The position numbers and the translations under genes are program-made. The notes under the pieces are model-generated. The model was not told the origin of the DNA. It did not search any database and saw nothing but the letters and a program-made list of their open reading frames with translations. Of a stretch of 64,000 bases of DNA, positions 25,694-34,978 are shown piece by piece. Source of the DNA: Sphingobium sp. TCM1 (lineage in GTDB: Bacteria > Pseudomonadota > Alphaproteobacteria > Sphingomonadales > Sphingomonadaceae). Every line of letters starts with the position of its first letter. The stretch's first letter is position 1. Where the stretch lies: assembly GCF_001650725.1 (NCBI RefSeq), contig NZ_LXVX01000004.1, positions 1 through 64,000 on the forward strand, given 5' to 3'.

Positions 25694-26914
25694 CTATCCC
25701 GTGATCCCGCGCCCGAAGATGCGACGGGCGATGATCCAGCGCTGGATTTCGTTGGCGCCTTCGTAGATTTCGCCGATCTTGGCATCGCGATAGATCGCCT
25801 CCAGCGGCAAGCCATGCCCTTCGCCCTGAACGTGGCGGGCAAAGCCATAGGCGCCGCAGGCCTGGATAGCATCGCGGGCGACATCGACGGCCAGGCCCGA
25901 ACCTGCGATCTTCGCCATCGCGGCCTCGATATCGGCCATGCCCTCCCGATCGAAGCGGTATGCCGCCTTCTGGTAGAGCGAACGCGCATTTTCGATGCCG
26001 ATGGCATGGTTGGCGAAGGTGAACTGCCAATGCTGGAAGCGCGCCAATTCCTGTCCGAACACCTTGCGCTTTTCCATATAGGCGCAGGCCTGATCGAAGG
26101 CCGCCTGCGCCATGCCGACCCCGATCGCGCCAATGCCCATGCGGCCGAGTGTCAGCGCGGACAGCGCGCCCTTCAGCCCTGCGCCGGGCGCGCCGATGAC
26201 ATTTTCGTCCGGCGTGAAGGCGTCGTCGAAAACGACATCGGCCGTCAGTTGCGCATGGTTGCCCATCTTGAGATCCGGGTCGCCCACGGTGATGCCGGGC
26301 TGGTGCATGTCGACCAGCAAAAAGGTCTGGGCATTGTCGTCCGACCGGCACAGCACGAGGATGAAGTCGGCCGCGACCGAATTGGTGATCCAGCGCTTGC
26401 GTCCGTCGATGCGCCAGCCCCCTTCCACCTTGGTCGCGATGGTCCGCATCATCGCTGGAGACAGATCGGTCGATGCGTCGGGTTCGGAAGTGGCGAAGGC
26501 GCCGACCAGTTCGCCGCGGGCGAGGCGCGGCAGATAGCGGCTGCGCAACGGCTCGGGCGCTCGCTCCAGCGTCTTGCCGCACAAGATCGCCTGCCCGTCA
26601 TACAGGGCAGAAGCGGTGCCAGGCGCATAATAGCCCAGTTCCTCCGCCACGGTCATCGTCGCGAGGGTCGGAAACTCCAGCCCGCGCCCGCCGACATCGG
26701 CGGAAAAGGGAATGGTGTAGAGGCCTGCCGCGCCAATTGCCTCGAACGCGGCTCGAGGAAAGCCGTCGCGCCGCTCCGCCGTCGTATTGAGCGCATAGGC
26801 CATGGGCCGGAGCACGTCGTCAGCGAAGGCGCGTGCTTCCTTGCGGATTCGCACCGTCTCGTCCGGCATCCAGATGTCGGAATAAAGGCTATCCGCGCGT
26901 CGCGTGATCTGCAT
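25694..26914 (-). CDS. Acyl-CoA dehydrogenase (MCAD-type catalytic glutamate)
   Basis: A 406-residue acyl-CoA dehydrogenase with the classical C-terminal catalytic glutamate in EIYEGANEIQRWIIAR. FAD/substrate motifs are FATSEPDASTDLS (the usual GAG loop is DAS here), WITNSVAADFILVL and AIQACGAYGFARHVQGE. The start ATG 26914 has AGGAAGGAG upstream. It oxidises an acyl-CoA to the 2-enoyl-CoA and reduces ETF. It follows the dienoyl-CoA-reductase-like SDR by 24 bases, so the two form an operon divergent from the TetR gene at 27791. Confidence 0.92.
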   Translation of the reverse strand: MQITRRADSLYSDIWMPDETVRIRKEARAFADDVLRPMAYALNTTAERRDGFPRAAFEAIGAAGLYTIPFSADVGGRGLEFPTLATMTVAEELGYYAPGTASALYDGQAILCGKTLERAPEPLRSRYLPRLARGELVGAFATSEPDASTDLSPAMMRTIATKVEGGWRIDGRKRWITNSVAADFILVLCRSDDNAQTFLLVDMHQPGITVGDPDLKMGNHAQLTADVVFDDAFTPDENVIGAPGAGLKGALSALTLGRMGIGAIGVGMAQAAFDQACAYMEKRKVFGQELARFQHWQFTFANHAIGIENARSLYQKAAYRFDREGMADIEAAMAKIAGSGLAVDVARDAIQACGAYGFARHVQGEGHGLPLEAIYRDAKIGEIYEGANEIQRWIIARRIFGRGITG

Positions 26915-26938
26915 TTTACGCTCCTTCCTGCGCCGGCG

Positions 26939-27730
26939 TCACGCCATGCCGCGCTCGAGGCTCTGACGGCTGGCGTCGCCCAGTTGCGATCCACCGTCGC
27001 AGTCCAGGATGGTGCCTGTGATGTAGCCGGCAGACGGGCTGCTGAGGAATATGGCCGCCTCGGCGATTTCGTCGATCTCACCCCAACGGCGCATCGGAAT
27101 GCGCTCATAATAGGCGGCCCGGCTCGCGGCGTCCGGCGCGAGGCGGGCCATGCCTTCGGTATTTTCGATCGGGCCGGGCGAAATGCCGTTGACGCGCACG
27201 TCCGGCCCCCACTCCATCGCCAGCACGCGGACGAGCTGGTTGATGCCCGCCTTGGCCGCGCAGGCGTGGGCCTGAAGCGGCGCGGCATTGACAGCTTGGC
27301 CCGCCGTGATCGCGATCAGCGACGCCCCCGGCTTGTTGAGCAGGTCGTGAGAGCCACGAAACACGTTGAACGTGCCGTTGAGGTCGATATCGACGACCGT
27401 CCTGAACGCATTGGCCGACATGCCGAGCGCGGGCGCCAGAAAATTGCCGGCAGCGCCGGACACAACCACGTCGAACGCGCCATGGGCTGCTGCCACCTGC
27501 TCCATCGCGGCGCGGATCGCCGCATAGTCCCGCACGTCGGCCGACAGGCCGATCGCGCCGTTACCGATGCTGGCGGCGGCATTTGCGGCCTTTTCGGGAT
27601 TGCGGCCGACGACGCCGACTTTGGCACCCAGTGCGGCGAATCGCTGCGCGATACCCAGATTGATACCGCTGGTGCCTCCCGCGACGAACACGCTCCTGCC
27701 CGCGAACAGGCCATCCTTGAATGCGCTCAT
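26939..27730 (-). CDS. 2,4-dienoyl-CoA reductase-like SDR (DECR2-like)
   Basis: A 263-residue short-chain dehydrogenase. Instead of the usual TGxxxGxG-S-YxxxK set it has VAGGTSGINLG, then ITAGQAVNAAPLQAHACAAKAG and LAMEWGPDVRVNGISPGPIENTEG. The tyrosine of YxxxK is replaced while the lysine is kept. The GQAL..HA..AKA...L..EWGP..RVN...PGPI..TEG pattern is that of the peroxisomal dienoyl-CoA reductases. It should reduce 2,4-dienoyl-CoA to 3-enoyl-CoA with NADPH, needed for unsaturated chains. It is transcribed with the following dehydrogenase and divergent from a TetR gene. Confidence 0.85.
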   Translation of the reverse strand: MSAFKDGLFAGRSVFVAGGTSGINLGIAQRFAALGAKVGVVGRNPEKAANAAASIGNGAIGLSADVRDYAAIRAAMEQVAAAHGAFDVVVSGAAGNFLAPALGMSANAFRTVVDIDLNGTFNVFRGSHDLLNKPGASLIAITAGQAVNAAPLQAHACAAKAGINQLVRVLAMEWGPDVRVNGISPGPIENTEGMARLAPDAASRAAYYERIPMRRWGEIDEIAEAAIFLSSPSAGYITGTILDCDGGSQLGDASRQSLERGMA

Positions 27731-27751
27731 GCCTTTTCCTCTCCTGGATAC

Positions 27752-27787
27752 TAAACACTGTTTATCGTTGCATAACGAACGCTGTTC
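27752..27787. promoter_or_regulatory. Two tandem TetR-type operators
   Basis: TAAACACTGTTTA (27752-27764) and GAACGCTGTTC (27777-27787) share the core AACRCTGTT and are each nearly palindromic. They lie between the divergent SDR and TetR genes, the second only 3 bases before the TetR start, so binding would block both promoters. Confidence 0.75.
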
Positions 27788-27790
27788 AGT

Positions 27791-28438
27791 ATGACAAGCG
27801 GGATGGCACTACTTCTTACCGACGATCAGGTCATGGAATGCCGCGCCCGCATCCGGGCGGTGGCGGAGGAACAGTTCGCGACGCGCGGGCTGGCGGCGAC
27901 GTCGCTGCGATCGATCGCGGCGGAACTGGGCTGGACCGCCGCGTCGCTCTACCGCTATTTCCGCAACAAGAGCGAACTGCTGGCGCTGACGCGGGCGGCC
28001 GCGCATGACCGCTTTTCGGACCGGGTCGAGGCTGCCTATGCCAGCACGACGGATCTTTGGGACCGGTCCCGTGCGGTCGGGCAGGCCTATGTCGATTTCG
28101 CGTTCGACGAACCCCATGCCTATCAGCTGATGTTTGCCTTTTCCCAGCCCGAGGCCGAGAAAACCGAAGAATTGCGCGCCGCCGAGTGCCGTTCACGCCG
28201 GACGCTGACTGCCTATATCGAGGATATGATCGCTGCGGGCCTTTTGCAGGGCGATCCGTCCGTCCTGGGCCATGTCTACTGGGCGGGCATCCACGGGTTG
28301 GTCGTGTTGCAGATGGCGGGCAAGCTGGATCCCGACATGCCTTTCGAGCTGATCCGGCATGAGATCATGCGCCTCGTTACCCGAGGCGCCCAGCCACCGG
28401 CCGGGGAAGCCAGACCAGCCAAGGGAAGCAAAGAATGA
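27791..28438 (+). CDS. TetR-family repressor (WHG-domain type)
   Basis: A 215-residue TetR protein: the HTH is RIRAVAEEQFATRGLAATSLRSIAAELGWTAASLYRYFRNKSELLAL (residues about 20-65). The C-terminal part has DEPHAYQLMFAFSQPE and a WAGIHGLVVLQMAGKL segment, as in the WHG-domain TetR group. ATG 27803 is an alternative start. The gene overlaps the epoxide hydrolase gene (ATGA) and is divergent from the dienoyl-CoA-reductase operon, with two matching operators between. It probably controls both directions. Confidence 0.9.
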   Translation: MTSGMALLLTDDQVMECRARIRAVAEEQFATRGLAATSLRSIAAELGWTAASLYRYFRNKSELLALTRAAAHDRFSDRVEAAYASTTDLWDRSRAVGQAYVDFAFDEPHAYQLMFAFSQPEAEKTEELRAAECRSRRTLTAYIEDMIAAGLLQGDPSVLGHVYWAGIHGLVVLQMAGKLDPDMPFELIRHEIMRLVTRGAQPPAGEARPAKGSKE

Positions 28439-29610
28439 CCGCGATCGCGCCCTTCACCCTGCCAATGCCCGGCGGCGAAGAAATCGTCCCGCTCGACCTG
28501 TCCGTTCCGCAGCCGCATCTGGACGATCTGCATGAGCGGCTGAACCGCACCCGCTGGCCCGAGCAGGAGACCGTGACCGATGCCAGCCAGGGGGTTCCGC
28601 TGCTCACTATGCAGGACATGTGCGCCCATTGGCGCGATCACTATGACTGGCGGCGCTGCGAGGCGATGCTGAACGGTTTTGGCCAGTATCGCACCGCGAT
28701 CGACGGCCTGGGCATTCATTTCCTCCACCGGCGCTCGCCCGAACCCCGAGCGCTTCCGCTGATCCTGACCCATGGGTGGCCGGGATCGGTGATCGAGTTC
28801 AACAAGGTTATCGGGCCGCTCACCGACCCCGCGCGTCATGGCGGCGATCCGGCTGACGCCTTTCATGTCGTGGCCCCCTCCCTGCCCGGCTATGGCTTTT
28901 CCGATCGGCCCTCTGGCTCGGGCTGGCCGGTCGAGCGGATCGCAGCCGCCTGGATCACGCTGATGCGCCGCCTGGGCTATGACCGCTTCGTGGCTCAAGG
29001 CGGAGACTGGGGGTCTGCCGTGACCAATGCGATCGCAACCTCCGGCGCGCCGGAGGTGACGGCGATCCATCTCAACATGGTCATCGCCCAGCCGGAGGCT
29101 GAAGACATGGCCGACCTGACCGACGCGGAAAAGACGGCGCTGGCCGATCTGAAGCGCTACGCCAGGGACGGCAATGGCTATGCCAGACAACAGGGCACGA
29201 GGCCGCAGACGCTAGGCTATGGCCTGGTCGATTCACCCGCGGGGCAAGCGGCGTGGATTTACGAGAAGTTCATGGCCTGGACCGACAGCGGCGGCGATCC
29301 GACGCGGGTGCTGACGCTGGACGAGATGCTCGACAATATCATGCTCTACTGGCTGCCGGGAACTGCCGCGTCGGCGGGGCGGCTTTACTGGGAGAGCTTT
29401 CGCAAATTCGCCGCCAATCCGGTGGCGATCCCTGTGGCCTGCACCATATTTCCCAAGGAGATTTTCCGCGCATCGCGCCGCTGGGCGGCACGAAAATATC
29501 CCAATCTCGTCCATTGGGGGGAGCCGGCGCGCGGCGGCCATTTCGCAGCGTTCGAGCAACCCGAAATCTTCGTCGACGAAATTCGCGCCAGCTTTCGAAC
29601 GGTTCGATGA
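28435..29610 (+). CDS. Microsomal-type epoxide hydrolase
   Basis: A 391-residue epoxide hydrolase. The N-terminal EHN domain (residues about 15-110; LHERLNRTRWPEQ, HWRDHYDWR) precedes the alpha/beta hydrolase core. The oxyanion motif is HGWPGSVIEF, the nucleophilic aspartate is in QGGDWGSAV near residue 194, and the base histidine is in GGHFAAFEQPE near the C-terminus. It opens epoxides to vicinal diols, for instance of terpenoid or arene origin. No epoxide-forming oxygenase is present in the window. It is translationally coupled to its TetR gene. Confidence 0.92.
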   Translation: MTAIAPFTLPMPGGEEIVPLDLSVPQPHLDDLHERLNRTRWPEQETVTDASQGVPLLTMQDMCAHWRDHYDWRRCEAMLNGFGQYRTAIDGLGIHFLHRRSPEPRALPLILTHGWPGSVIEFNKVIGPLTDPARHGGDPADAFHVVAPSLPGYGFSDRPSGSGWPVERIAAAWITLMRRLGYDRFVAQGGDWGSAVTNAIATSGAPEVTAIHLNMVIAQPEAEDMADLTDAEKTALADLKRYARDGNGYARQQGTRPQTLGYGLVDSPAGQAAWIYEKFMAWTDSGGDPTRVLTLDEMLDNIMLYWLPGTAASAGRLYWESFRKFAANPVAIPVACTIFPKEIFRASRRWAARKYPNLVHWGEPARGGHFAAFEQPEIFVDEIRASFRTVR

Positions 29611-29778
29611 GACCCGTTTGCAAGCAACCGTATCGCTCAGCGCTGGCCTGCGGAATGGACCCGATGGACCATTTCAGTCCATTCAAACCCTCGTTCGCTT
29701 GCAACCTCTTCCCGTGTGACGGTAAGGCGGCGGCACGGGCGAGACACAGATTCGCGCGTCGGAGAGAGGAACCCCAGC

Positions 29779-31059
29779 GTGGCATTCATCCGGAAAGACG
29801 CGCAACATGACCAGATATTGCTGTTCTGCGTCATGTTGTGCGTGGCGATCGGCAATACCGGGCTGCAATCCGTACTCCCCGCGATCGGTCGGACGATCGG
29901 GCTGCCGGACGCACTGATCGCGATCGCCTTTTCGCTGTCGGCCCTGCTCTGGGCCGTCGTCGCGCCCTTCTGGGCCAGGCGGCTTGACGACCGTCGCGCC
30001 AAGCCAATGATCCTGGTCGGCATGGCGGGTTTCACCCTGTCGATGACGATCTGCGCCCTGGCGCTGACAGCAGGTGTCAGGGGCTGGATCACCGCCGGCG
30101 TGGCCTTCATCCTGTTCGTGATAGGACGAGGCTTTTATGGCGGGTTTGGCGCGGCCGCGCCTCCGGCCGCGCAGGCGATGGTCGTCGCCCGGACATCGCG
30201 CGCGAACCGGACGGCTGCGCTGAGCCTGCTGGCTTCGGCTTTCGGCCTTGGCACGATCATCGGCCCGGCGCTGGCGCCCTTTTTCGTGCTGCCTTTCGTC
30301 GGTCTGGCCGGACCGCTCTATGCCTTCGCGCTGCTCGGCATCGCGATGCTGGTCGTGGTGCAACTGCGGCTACCGCAGGGCATGGGAACCGGACCGGGCG
30401 CTGCGGCGAGCGATCCCGTGATCGGCTACGAACCCAGCGATGCGCCGGTGATCGCGACCGGCGATCCAACCGGCACGGCGCGCGTCGCCATGTTCGACCC
30501 GCGCATCCGGCCGTGGATCATCGCAGGGCTGGTGTCGGGACATGCCCAGGCCATCGCCGGGCAGACGATGGCCTTCCTGGTGATCGACCGTCTGGCCGAT
30601 TCGCCACGCGAGGCGCAACCGCTGATCGGCATGGTTCTGATGGCAGGCGCGGGCGCGGCGCTGCTGGCACAATGGGGTATCATACCCCGACTGCGGATGC
30701 AGCCGCCGCCGATGGCGATATGGGGATCGGTCATGGCGGCCGCCGGTGCTGCGGGCTGCGCAGTGGCGCATGACCTGCACGCGCTGGCCATCGCCTTCGC
30801 CATCGCCTCGCTGGGCTTCGGCTTCCTGCGGCCAGGCTTCACCGCCGGCGCATCGCTGGCGGTCAGGGAACAGGAGCAGGGCCTGGTCGCGGGCCATGTG
30901 ACGGCGGTGAATGGCCTGTGCTTCGTACTGGGACCGTCGATCGGTATCGGCCTGTACCAGATCGGCCAGCCGCTTCCCTATCTGCTGTGCGCCGGCGTCA
31001 TGGCGGGACTGGCAGGCTATTGCCATATCGTGTTGGGCCGCCTGGCGCGCGAAGGATGA
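29779..31059 (+). CDS. MFS transporter
   Basis: A 426-residue major facilitator protein with about 12 hydrophobic helices, an arginine-rich motif between helices 2 and 3 (WARRLDDRRAKPMILVG) and a long central cytoplasmic loop at about residues 200-235. GTG 29779 with GAGAGGAA upstream is preferred over GTG 29716. It resembles antibiotic/aromatic compound MFS carriers. It follows the epoxide hydrolase by about 170 bases in the same direction and precedes a CoA ligase and crotonase, so it may import the carboxylate they act on. Confidence 0.85.
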   Translation: MAFIRKDAQHDQILLFCVMLCVAIGNTGLQSVLPAIGRTIGLPDALIAIAFSLSALLWAVVAPFWARRLDDRRAKPMILVGMAGFTLSMTICALALTAGVRGWITAGVAFILFVIGRGFYGGFGAAAPPAAQAMVVARTSRANRTAALSLLASAFGLGTIIGPALAPFFVLPFVGLAGPLYAFALLGIAMLVVVQLRLPQGMGTGPGAAASDPVIGYEPSDAPVIATGDPTGTARVAMFDPRIRPWIIAGLVSGHAQAIAGQTMAFLVIDRLADSPREAQPLIGMVLMAGAGAALLAQWGIIPRLRMQPPPMAIWGSVMAAAGAAGCAVAHDLHALAIAFAIASLGFGFLRPGFTAGASLAVREQEQGLVAGHVTAVNGLCFVLGPSIGIGLYQIGQPLPYLLCAGVMAGLAGYCHIVLGRLAREG

Positions 31060-31144
31060 TGCCGACGGGCTTCTCTTCCGGAGCGGTCGTGCCTAAGATG
31101 AGGCAATCATCGCGCCCGGACAGAGGCGCGGGACGGAGACGCGG

Positions 31145-32689
31145 ATGTACCTGACCCAAAGCCTGCACCGGATGGTGCAACGCGCGCCTGACGCCCCTGC
31201 GGCGGGCGACCGGAATGGTCTTTTGAGCTGGACGGCGCTGCGCGATCGCGTCGCGCGTTTTGCCGGGGCGCTGCGGGCGAGCGGATTGCAGCCGGGCGAC
31301 CGGGTGGCGATGATGGCGCCCAACGGCACCGACTTCCTGGTCTATCTGTTGGGCACATGGTGGGCCGGCGGCGTCATCAATCCGGTCAACCTGCGCTGGA
31401 CGCCGCAGGAGATCGGCTACTCGCTCGACAATTGCCAGACGCGATTCCTGATCGTCGATCCGCTATTCGAACCGTTGGTGCTGGCCATTCGCGCCCATTC
31501 CGGCTGTGTCGCAACCGTGGTGACGACCGGGCCGGGTGATGACGAAGGGATGAGCCTGGAGACCTGGCTGGCGGCGGCCGATCCGGTCGACGACGCGCTA
31601 CGCGGAGGCCAGGATCTGGCGGCGATCCTCTACACGGGCGGCACCACGGGCTTTCCCAAGGGTGTGATGCTGAGCCACGATAATCTGGTGGCATCGGCGC
31701 TGGGATCGATGGCCAGTGGCGAGGGTCATGCCAGCGCGCGTTATCTGCACAGCGCCCCGCTTTTCCATATCGGCGCTCTGTCCGGCCTGCTGATCGCGCT
31801 GCATTCGGGCAGCACCAACCTGTTCCTGCCAGCGTTCGATCCGCTGGCGATGCTCGAGGCGATCGCGCGCTGGGATGTGACCGAGTTCTTCCTGGTTCCC
31901 ACCATGCTGCGCATGATGGTTCAGCATCCCCGCTTTGCGGAGTTCGACGTCGGCGGCGTGCAGCGCATCCGCTATGGTGCGTCCTCGATCGACGAAGCGC
32001 TGCTGGACCGGGCGATGGCGGCTTTCCCCAACGCGCAATTCTGCCAGGCCTATGGGATGACGGAATTATCGCCGGTCGCAACGGTGCTGGGGCATGAGGA
32101 TCATGGCGCAGAAGCCCGCGCGAAAGGCCGGTTGCGGTCGGCCGGCCGGGCTAGCGCGACCTGCGAGGTGCGGATCGTCGATGGCGAGGATCGGGAAGTG
32201 TCGCGCGGTGAGGTCGGCGAGATCGTGGCGCGTGGGCCGATCGTCATGCTGGGCTATTGGAACATGCCCGAAGCCACGGCGGAGGCGACGCGCGGGGGGT
32301 GGATGCATACCGGTGACCTGGGCCGGATGGACGCCGATGGCTATGTGACCGTGATCGACCGGCTGAAGGACATGATCATCACCGGCGGCGAGAATGTCTA
32401 TTCGGCGGAGGTCGAGAACGCGCTTTCGAGCCACCCCGATGTTGCCAACGTCGCGGTGATCGCTGCCCCCGATGAGACATGGGGCGAGCGGGTCCATGCG
32501 GTAATCGTACCGCGCCCGGGCACCAGCCCCACGCCCGAATCACTCACCGCCCATTGCCGCGGCCTGATCGCCGGGTTCAAGTTACCCCGCAGTTTCGATT
32601 TTATCGATGCCCTGCCCCTGTCGGCCGCCGGCAAGGTCCAGAAGAATGTGCTGCGGGAACGCGCGCAGGCGTTGGCGGCCGAAGTTTGA
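31145..32689 (+). CDS. AMP-forming acyl-CoA ligase
   Basis: A 514-residue ANL ligase. ATP-binding is ILYTGGTTGFPKGVMLSHDN, the adenine motif FCQAYGMTELSP, GGWMHTGDLG, then DRLKDMIITGGENVYSAEVE and the lysine motif LSAAGKVQKNVLRE. It falls among long-chain fatty acid/FadD-like and cyclohexane-carboxylate-type ligases, but specificity cannot be read from sequence. The crotonase gene begins 5 bases after its stop, so the two form an operon and their products probably act in sequence. Confidence 0.9.
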   Translation: MYLTQSLHRMVQRAPDAPAAGDRNGLLSWTALRDRVARFAGALRASGLQPGDRVAMMAPNGTDFLVYLLGTWWAGGVINPVNLRWTPQEIGYSLDNCQTRFLIVDPLFEPLVLAIRAHSGCVATVVTTGPGDDEGMSLETWLAAADPVDDALRGGQDLAAILYTGGTTGFPKGVMLSHDNLVASALGSMASGEGHASARYLHSAPLFHIGALSGLLIALHSGSTNLFLPAFDPLAMLEAIARWDVTEFFLVPTMLRMMVQHPRFAEFDVGGVQRIRYGASSIDEALLDRAMAAFPNAQFCQAYGMTELSPVATVLGHEDHGAEARAKGRLRSAGRASATCEVRIVDGEDREVSRGEVGEIVARGPIVMLGYWNMPEATAEATRGGWMHTGDLGRMDADGYVTVIDRLKDMIITGGENVYSAEVENALSSHPDVANVAVIAAPDETWGERVHAVIVPRPGTSPTPESLTAHCRGLIAGFKLPRSFDFIDALPLSAAGKVQKNVLRERAQALAAEV

Positions 32690-32693
32690 TTGG

Positions 32694-33524
32694 ATGAAAG
32701 AAACCATGCAGGCTCTGGTGACATTCGCGGTGACGGACGGCGTCGGCCTGCTGACGCTCAACCGGCCCGAACGGCTGAATGCGCTCGATGACGCCATGCA
32801 TCGTGCGCTCGATGCGGCCTGGGTCGATGCCTATCATAGCGATGCGCGGGTGATCGTGGTGACGGGTGCGGGCCGCGCCTTTACCGCCGGCGCCGATATG
32901 GAGCGGCTGGACCGACTGGCCGCAGGCGGCGATTTCGACATTCCCCGGCCCGGCGCGCTCACAGCCGCCTTTGACGGAATCGATGCGCCAGCGGCGCTTA
33001 TGACGAGCTATACCTTCCCGCTGGCCAGCCCCAAGCCGGTCATCGCGGCGATCAACGGACCGTGCGTGGGGGTGGGCGTGCTGATCGCGGCGGCCTGCGA
33101 CATTCGCTTCGCCAGCCCCACCGCGATGTTCTCCGCAGCCTTCCCGCAACGGGCTGTCGTGGCTGAATTCGGACTGGACTGGCTGCTGCCGCGGATCGTC
33201 GGCCGGGGCATCGCGGCGGACATCCTGCTGTCGGGGCGGCGGGTAGAAGCCGAGGAAGCGGCGCGGATCGGATTTGTCTCGCGCGTGATCGAAGCGGATT
33301 TCCTGGATAGCGTGCTGGCCTATGCGCGCGAGATGGCGGCGACTGCGTCGCCGCGATCGACGCGCCTGATAAAGCAGCAATTATGGGACAGCGCGACCAG
33401 CGATTATGTTTCGGCCTCGCAGCGCGGATGGGACCTGCTCAAGGAAAGTTTCGGCACGCAGGATTTTGCCGAGGGCATCGCCAGCTTCCGTGAGCAGCGC
33501 CCGCCCCGTTTCATTGGGGCCTAG
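32694..33524 (+). CDS. Crotonase-fold protein, enoyl-CoA isomerase-like
   Basis: A 276-residue crotonase. ATG 32694 lies 5 bases after the ligase stop; ATG 32706 is an alternative. The first hydratase glutamate is lost (GPCVGVGVLIAAACD). A glutamate is present in the ECI-type position (FPQRAVVAEFGLDWLLPRIVG), as in delta3,delta2-enoyl-CoA isomerases. It more likely shifts a double bond than hydrates it. The C-terminal half has the normal trimerisation helices, with SPRSTRLIKQQLW. It may supply 2-enoyl-CoA for beta-oxidation of an unsaturated chain. Confidence 0.85.
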   Translation: MKETMQALVTFAVTDGVGLLTLNRPERLNALDDAMHRALDAAWVDAYHSDARVIVVTGAGRAFTAGADMERLDRLAAGGDFDIPRPGALTAAFDGIDAPAALMTSYTFPLASPKPVIAAINGPCVGVGVLIAAACDIRFASPTAMFSAAFPQRAVVAEFGLDWLLPRIVGRGIAADILLSGRRVEAEEAARIGFVSRVIEADFLDSVLAYAREMAATASPRSTRLIKQQLWDSATSDYVSASQRGWDLLKESFGTQDFAEGIASFREQRPPRFIGA

Positions 33525-33622
33525 AGTGGTTCGCGTTCCGATTGCATCGGATGAACCGCTCTAGATTATTGGTTTCAGGCGATTTCTGAGTCATCAGATG
33601 ATTCCATCTGATTGGAAATCGC
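33523..33622. repeat. Two adjacent hairpin repeat units ending in CGCTCTAG
   Basis: Unit 1 (33523-33563): AGAGTGGTTC...TCCGAT-TGC-ATCGGA...GAACCGCTCT. Unit 2 (33579-33622): GCGATTTC...ATCAGATGATTCCATCTGAT...GAAATCGC. Each folds into a long imperfect hairpin and each is followed by CGCTCTAG or CTCTAG. They are typical of dispersed extragenic palindromes in alphaproteobacteria and follow the crotonase stop directly, so they may also act as transcript-end structures. Confidence 0.7.
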
Positions 33623-33644
33623 TCTAGCCGGACCCCGCCCGGAA

Positions 33645-33660
33645 TTTGACCCCGGTCAAA
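33645..33660. promoter_or_regulatory. Palindromic operator before the amidohydrolase gene
   Basis: TTTGACCCCGGTCAAA has 7-bp perfect arms TTTGACC/GGTCAAA around CC, about 85 bases before the amidohydrolase start. It is distinct from the shared box and from the TetR operators, so a different regulator probably binds it. Confidence 0.55.
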
Positions 33661-33745
33661 GCAAAACAGGCACCTCTATCGTACAGCTCTTTCTGGCCCA
33701 CCGTGGAACTCTGCGTGAGGCTGATGTCCAGAGAGAGGAAAATCG

Positions 33746-34960
33746 ATGCAGCCCTTCGTCTTCAGTTGCGACGCGCATATCGCCGAGCCCGCCGACCTGT
33801 TCACCAGCCGGATGCCCGATCATCTGCGGCAGTTCGCTATTTCTTCCCAGGCCGATGGCGATGTCCGCATCACCCGCATCGGCGAAAAGGTCATCCTCAA
33901 GATCAACACCAATTTCCATGCCCATAAGACCGGTGCCGACGACAAGGCGTTCCAGCAGCAGAGCAGCGGCGATACGCCTTCGCCCGACCGAGCGTGCGTC
34001 GATGCGCGTGAGCATTTCGTGAGCGACTGCGCCGTCGACACGCGGCGGCGCGGCGCACGCGACCTCGCTTTGCGACTGGCCGACATGGACCGCGACGGTG
34101 TGGATGCCGAACTTGTCTTCCCGTCCCTGGGCCTGATGCTGCCGCGCATCGACGACCGCGAAGGCCAGCAAGTCGCCTGCCGCATCTATAATGACTGGGC
34201 ATGGGACTATACCGCCCCGGTCCGCGACCGATTGATTCCCGCCGCCATGATCCCCTGTTTCGACTTCGACGACGCTCTGACGGAATGCTTGCGGACCGCA
34301 GAACTTGGCTATGCCGCCTTCTGCCTGTGGGAAGGGTTGAACAATTATAACGACGCGCGCTGGGATCCGATCTTTGCGCTTGCCGCCGAGCGCCATATCC
34401 CGATCGTATTTCATACCGGCGTGGGCGACATCAATATTCGCGCGCTCCGGGGACCGGGGGCCGCAATGTTCAACTACACCCGCCAGATGAACGATGCAGT
34501 CGACATCATCACCCAGCTCGTCGGCGGCGGCGTCCTGGATCGCAATCCGGGAGCCCATATTCTGTTTGCCGAACATAGCGCCGGTTGGCTGATGGGCCTG
34601 GCAGAGCGGATGGACGAGGTCTATCACGGCCATGCGCCGGCAATTACGCCCAAGCTGTCACGGCTGCCCAGCCAGATCGTGCGGGATCAGGTCCACTGCG
34701 CGCTTCAGAACGACGTAGGCGCGCTGAGGACACGCGATGGGGTAGGTATCGGTGCGCTATTGTTCGCCACCGACTATCCTCATTCCGAGGGCACTTTCCC
34801 CTATTCGCGCAATGTGGTCGCACGGATGATCGCGGAAAATCCAGCCTGTTCTCAGGAAGATTTCGTCGCGGTGCTGGGCGGCAATGCCGCCAGCCTGTTC
34901 GTGCGCGCCAACCTGAAGCACAAGGTCGAAGCGCGCGCCCGGCAGACAGAGGCCGCTTGA
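33746..34960 (+). CDS. Amidohydrolase-2 family metal-dependent hydrolase or hydratase
   Basis: A 404-residue TIM-barrel protein of PF04909. Likely metal and catalytic residues are the N-terminal SCDAHIAEP (Asp-X-His), VFHTGVGD in the middle, FAEHSAGWL, and the late aspartate of FATDYPHSEGTFP. The family includes decarboxylases (ACMSD type), hydratases of ring-cleavage products and hydrolases. In CoA-catabolic clusters it often stands beside acyl-CoA genes with unassigned roles. The start has AGAGAGAGG upstream. A second, more distant member is at 61100-62410. Confidence 0.85.
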   Translation: MQPFVFSCDAHIAEPADLFTSRMPDHLRQFAISSQADGDVRITRIGEKVILKINTNFHAHKTGADDKAFQQQSSGDTPSPDRACVDAREHFVSDCAVDTRRRGARDLALRLADMDRDGVDAELVFPSLGLMLPRIDDREGQQVACRIYNDWAWDYTAPVRDRLIPAAMIPCFDFDDALTECLRTAELGYAAFCLWEGLNNYNDARWDPIFALAAERHIPIVFHTGVGDINIRALRGPGAAMFNYTRQMNDAVDIITQLVGGGVLDRNPGAHILFAEHSAGWLMGLAERMDEVYHGHAPAITPKLSRLPSQIVRDQVHCALQNDVGALRTRDGVGIGALLFATDYPHSEGTFPYSRNVVARMIAENPACSQEDFVAVLGGNAASLFVRANLKHKVEARARQTEAA

Positions 34961-34978
34961 AACCGCACGGTCCAGTTG

